This document shows, in pieces, positions 61,674 through 64,000 of a stretch of 64,000 nucleotides of DNA. Where the stretch lies: positions 234,176,109-234,240,108 of the forward strand of contig CM066033.1 of assembly GCA_033557465.1 (NCBI GenBank), written 5' to 3'. The DNA comes from Ichthyophis bannanicus (Eukaryota; Chordata; Amphibia; Gymnophiona; Ichthyophiidae). The notes below the pieces were generated by a model. That model saw only the letters and a program-made list of their open reading frames with translations. It had not been told where the DNA came from and did not search any database. The position numbers and the translations under genes were made by a program. Within the stretch, counting starts at the first letter, position 1, and each line of letters starts with the position of its first letter.

Positions 61674-63152
61674 TGTCACCACCAGGTGGGCAGGCTGCCG
61701 CCTAGGGGTAGCAGGTCTGTGTATGATGGTGGTTATGAAGAATAAGTAGCTGTAGACACGAATGGTAAAGGTAAATTAGGATTTATTTCCCCTCCCAGGG
61801 TTGGATTCTTCAAAAGGTACAACACATAAACTTAAGACAAGTAAGCCATACTTTCTGGCATGTTATAAAGCAAAACAGGAAAGCTTCTTGCTTCTTAATT
61901 AAATGATAAATGAGAATCTTATGAATACTCAGCATACAGTTCCTCTATAGACAAACAGGCACACTTGACCTTCAGTGTTAACCTTAAGCACTACACAGCT
62001 TCTGTCTAACATAAAGAGGTTATTCTGTCAGAAATTGTTAATGTACAGTCCATTGGATCATCCAAAGAGCATTCACTGGGACAATCAATGACCATGGGTT
62101 CCTGCAAGGTTTCAGAAGGACCTGTGTTTTCCTTGCCACAGAATGTTTGTAAGTTCCCTTGCAATGTCTCGTTACAGAGCCTATCTGACCAGCTCCCTCT
62201 AGGGCTGGAATAGCTGTTACCGTATTCCTCTGAGTCTGGGAGAGAAGGAAGCCACCATTCAGGGTTTCCAGAATCCAACTTCTTATAAGAGTTTCTAGCT
62301 CTAGAACATCTGTTGGTTCTACCTTCAGGCTTTGGCACAGAATAAAAGAATTCTCCTCCCCTATCAGCACAGGGTTTAGCTCTGCGTGTCTTTCTCTGAG
62401 GCTTGGGAGTTTCAAACACTTCCTCTTCTGATATGCAAGTGTCTTCAATAGAATACCTCTCTCTTTCAGGGGCTTGGAACTGCTCTCTCACTAGCTCTCT
62501 GGGTAAATCCCTCGGTTCGTTTTTACAGCACTGCTCTCCCCTTGGATTTCTCCCACGAGGCTTCTGAGCATTAACCCTCCAGGTATTTCTACTGCCAGCA
62601 AACTTTCTTAACTCTATTTCAGAATCACTCTCAGGTTTATAGCGTTCATATACATACTGTTTCACTTTCTCAGGCTTCCATTCATTCTGGGTGGAATGTT
62701 GCCTCTGAGTTTCAAACTGCGTCACATCAGATGAACACTCACAGCTGTTCTCTGACTCCACGGCTCCTAACTGCTTTCTCCTGAGGTGTTCTGGGTATCT
62801 TGTGGATTGAACTCTTCCAGGTTCCTGTCTCTGCCAGGGTTCCTGTTCCTGGCTCTGCCCTTGTTCTTGTTCCTGTCCTTGTTCCAGTTCTGGATCTGAA
62901 TCTTGTTCTCGGTCTTGGTCTAACTCCTGAGTGACTCTTATAGTAGCTATTAGCCCTTCCTCTATTCAGATGCAAGCTATTAAGAACTGGGGATTGTTTG
63001 TCAGCTGGGTGTGTTTGCAAACCTCGTGGCTGGGTTTGTTTATGTTGCCCCTGACAACTACTGCTCATTTTGCTTGCCTGCCTGTCAGCTTCCAAGCTAG
63101 AATTCACAGAATCCTGTGTTTTTAAGGCAGAGAATGGATCTTCCTCATTACA
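61674..63152 (-). mobile_element. TG...CA-bounded insert, possible long LTR or unknown element
   Basis: 1,479 bp in a CR1. On the minus strand it starts TGTAATGAGGAAGATCC and ends CACCTGGTGGTGACA. The flanks CTAG (61670-61673) and CAAG (63153-63156) may be a 4-bp duplication with one change. AAATAAATCC on the minus strand near 61780 could be a polyadenylation signal. It contains an open frame of about 250 codons. TG...CA ends and a short duplication suggest an LTR; the length and open frame are unusual for one. Confidence 0.5.
62006..62761 (-). CDS. Unrecognised ORF of about 251 codons in the insert
   Basis: Minus strand, open from 62761 (GTG, no ATG at the start) to a stop at 62006. The sequence is hydrophilic and rich in Glu, Arg, Ser and Pro, with CADRGGEFFYSVPKPEGR and NPEWWLPSLPDSEEYGNS. 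It has no signal peptide, no membrane segment and no family motif that I recognise. A second open frame just upstream (63203-62739) encodes alternating Arg-Thr-Gly-Thr repeats and overlaps in another frame. Possibly a gag-like remnant; equally it may be a chance open frame. Confidence 0.35.
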   Translation of the reverse strand: MESENSCECSSDVTQFETQRQHSTQNEWKPEKVKQYVYERYKPESDSEIELRKFAGSRNTWRVNAQKPRGRNPRGEQCCKNEPRDLPRELVREQFQAPERERYSIEDTCISEEEVFETPKPQRKTRRAKPCADRGGEFFYSVPKPEGRTNRCSRARNSYKKLDSGNPEWWLPSLPDSEEYGNSYSSPRGSWSDRLCNETLQGNLQTFCGKENTGPSETLQEPMVIDCPSECSLDDPMDCTLTISDRITSLC

Positions 63153-63885
63153 CAAGCAATTTCCCCAGAAGACACAGGTTCCACTATGCTTGTATTGGGA
63201 CAAGCAGTGGATTTCCTGGGTTCCCTTTAATAATGGTTTATGGACCCTTTCTCCGGGAACTTGTCCAAACCTTTTTTAAACCCAGCTACACTAACAGCTT
63301 TTACTACATCCTCCAGTAACGAATTCCATTGATTACATGTTGAGTGAAAAAATATTTGCTCTGATCTTATATGGGTTATACTGTAACTTCATTGCATGTC
63401 CCCTAATCTTTCTACTTTTTGATGCTGTAAGCAATCCATCTACGTTTACCCATTCCACTCCATTCATTAATTTATAAGCTTCTATCATATCTACCCTCAG
63501 CCATCTCTTTTCCAGGTTGAAGAGCCCTAACCTTTTTAGCCTCTCCTCATAAGGTTATCATTCTATCCCCTTTACCATTTTGGTGGCTCTTCTCTGTACC
63601 TTTTCTAATACTGCTATATCCTTTTTAAGATACACCGACAAGAATTGCACACAATATTCGAGGTGCAGTTGCACCATGGAACGATACAGAGGCATTATAA
63701 TAGCCTTTGTTTTATTTCCCATTTCTTTCTTTATGATTCCTAGCATTCTATTTTCTTTCTTGGCTGCCACTGCACACTGGGCAAAGGATTTCAATGTATT
63801 ATCCACAATGATGCCTAAATCTTTTTCCTAGGTGGTAGTTCCTAATGTGGAACCTTGCATCATGTAATCATAGTTTGGGCTACAG

Positions 63886-64000
63886 ACCTCCTAGTGGATG
63901 AGGAGCGGCTCACATCATGGTCGCTGGACCCTCCGGCTGGCTGGATATTCATACCCACAACGCCATCTGCCACCTCCTGCCTCTAAGGCAAGCAAGGCCA
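63886..64000. other. Unassigned end of window
   Basis: About 115 GC-richer bases after the CR1. Too short to assign. Confidence 0.3.

Larger units (their letters stand above)
61573..63885 (-). mobile_element. CR1 LINE 3' part, minus strand, split by a 1.5 kb insert
   Basis: The 3' terminus at about 61573 (ATAAGAACATAAG on the plus strand) runs to CAGGTACCTAG at 61673 and resumes near 63153 with CAATTTCCCCAGAAGACAC. It then goes through the ORF2 C-terminus (GTAGTAAAAGCTGTTAGTG region, then the ARRMLGIIKK-type frame at 63558-63806) to about 63885. Decayed. Confidence 0.88.

Noticed and set aside
62739..63203. A 154-codon frame with Arg-Thr-Gly-Thr repeats as a gene
   Set aside because: Its first residues are translated from the flanking CR1 and the repeats arise from a simple GGTTCCTGTTCC-type DNA repeat. 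Kept only as context for the neighbouring ORF.
1..64000. Exons of a host gene
   Set aside because: No long frame outside transposons, no recognisable conserved protein and no consistent splice pattern were found on either strand. Single exons shorter than about 100 bases cannot be excluded by eye.

Overview
This window is vertebrate genomic DNA built almost wholly of transposable elements. I find no exon of a host gene, no rRNA, no free-standing tRNA gene and no CRISPR array. The mixture is CR1 and L2 LINEs, RTE, L1 and Penelope fragments, tRNA-headed SINEs ending in (AAAT)n, Tc1/mariner and hAT DNA transposons, and several DIRS tyrosine-recombinase retrotransposons. This points to a tetrapod with a large, DIRS-rich genome; an amphibian, most likely a caecilian, is my inference and is not proven by the sequence. 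Almost every coding region is a decayed transposon gene.

Layout. 1-7.7 kb: SINEs, a CR1 tail, a 5'-truncated DIRS (2.84-5.27 kb), another CR1 tail and a hAT-like copy with a C-rich array and a large palindrome. 7.69-27.39 kb: one Tc1 element of about 1.4 kb that carries about 18 kb of later insertions. It holds a second Tc1 (8.19-9.72 kb) and a mariner (9.89-26.66 kb). The mariner holds a nearly intact DIRS (DIRS-1, 9.95-15.98 kb) and an L2. The L2 is split by a CR1, and the CR1 is split by another DIRS (DIRS-2, 17.62-23.37 kb). That is five nested levels. Several junctions can be closed in silico to restore the host element's reading frame.

27.4-37.9 kb: decayed L2, L1, Penelope and L1 ORF1 fragments. 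37.9-45.5 kb: a CR1, two copies of a MITE rich in TATCCAGATA-type palindromes, two hAT MITEs with 8-bp target duplications, SINEs and an old L2. 45.5-57.6 kb: a second nest. A CR1 ends at an RTE; the RTE is split by a long CR1 (47.89-56.80 kb) with an esterase-type ORF1; this CR1 contains a 2.8 kb hAT element, a TG...CA insert resembling a solo LTR, and a young L2 with a 377-codon uninterrupted reading frame. 57.6-64 kb: a Penelope-like tail, L2 fragments, a minus-strand DIRS gag/RT fragment and a CR1 split by a 1.5 kb TG...CA-bounded insert with an unrecognised 251-codon ORF.

The genes do not form host pathways. Each set served transposition: gag, RT/RNase H and tyrosine recombinase in DIRS; ORF1 esterase and endonuclease/RT in CR1; DDE transposases in Tc1 and mariner; LINE machinery probably moving SINEs in trans through shared 3' tails. 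Most interesting are the ordered nest, a 33-bp segment inside the DIRS-2 terminal repeats that is flipped relative to its flanks, splice-donor-like GGTAAGT motifs at the 3' end of all three DIRS ends seen, and the composite hAT family.
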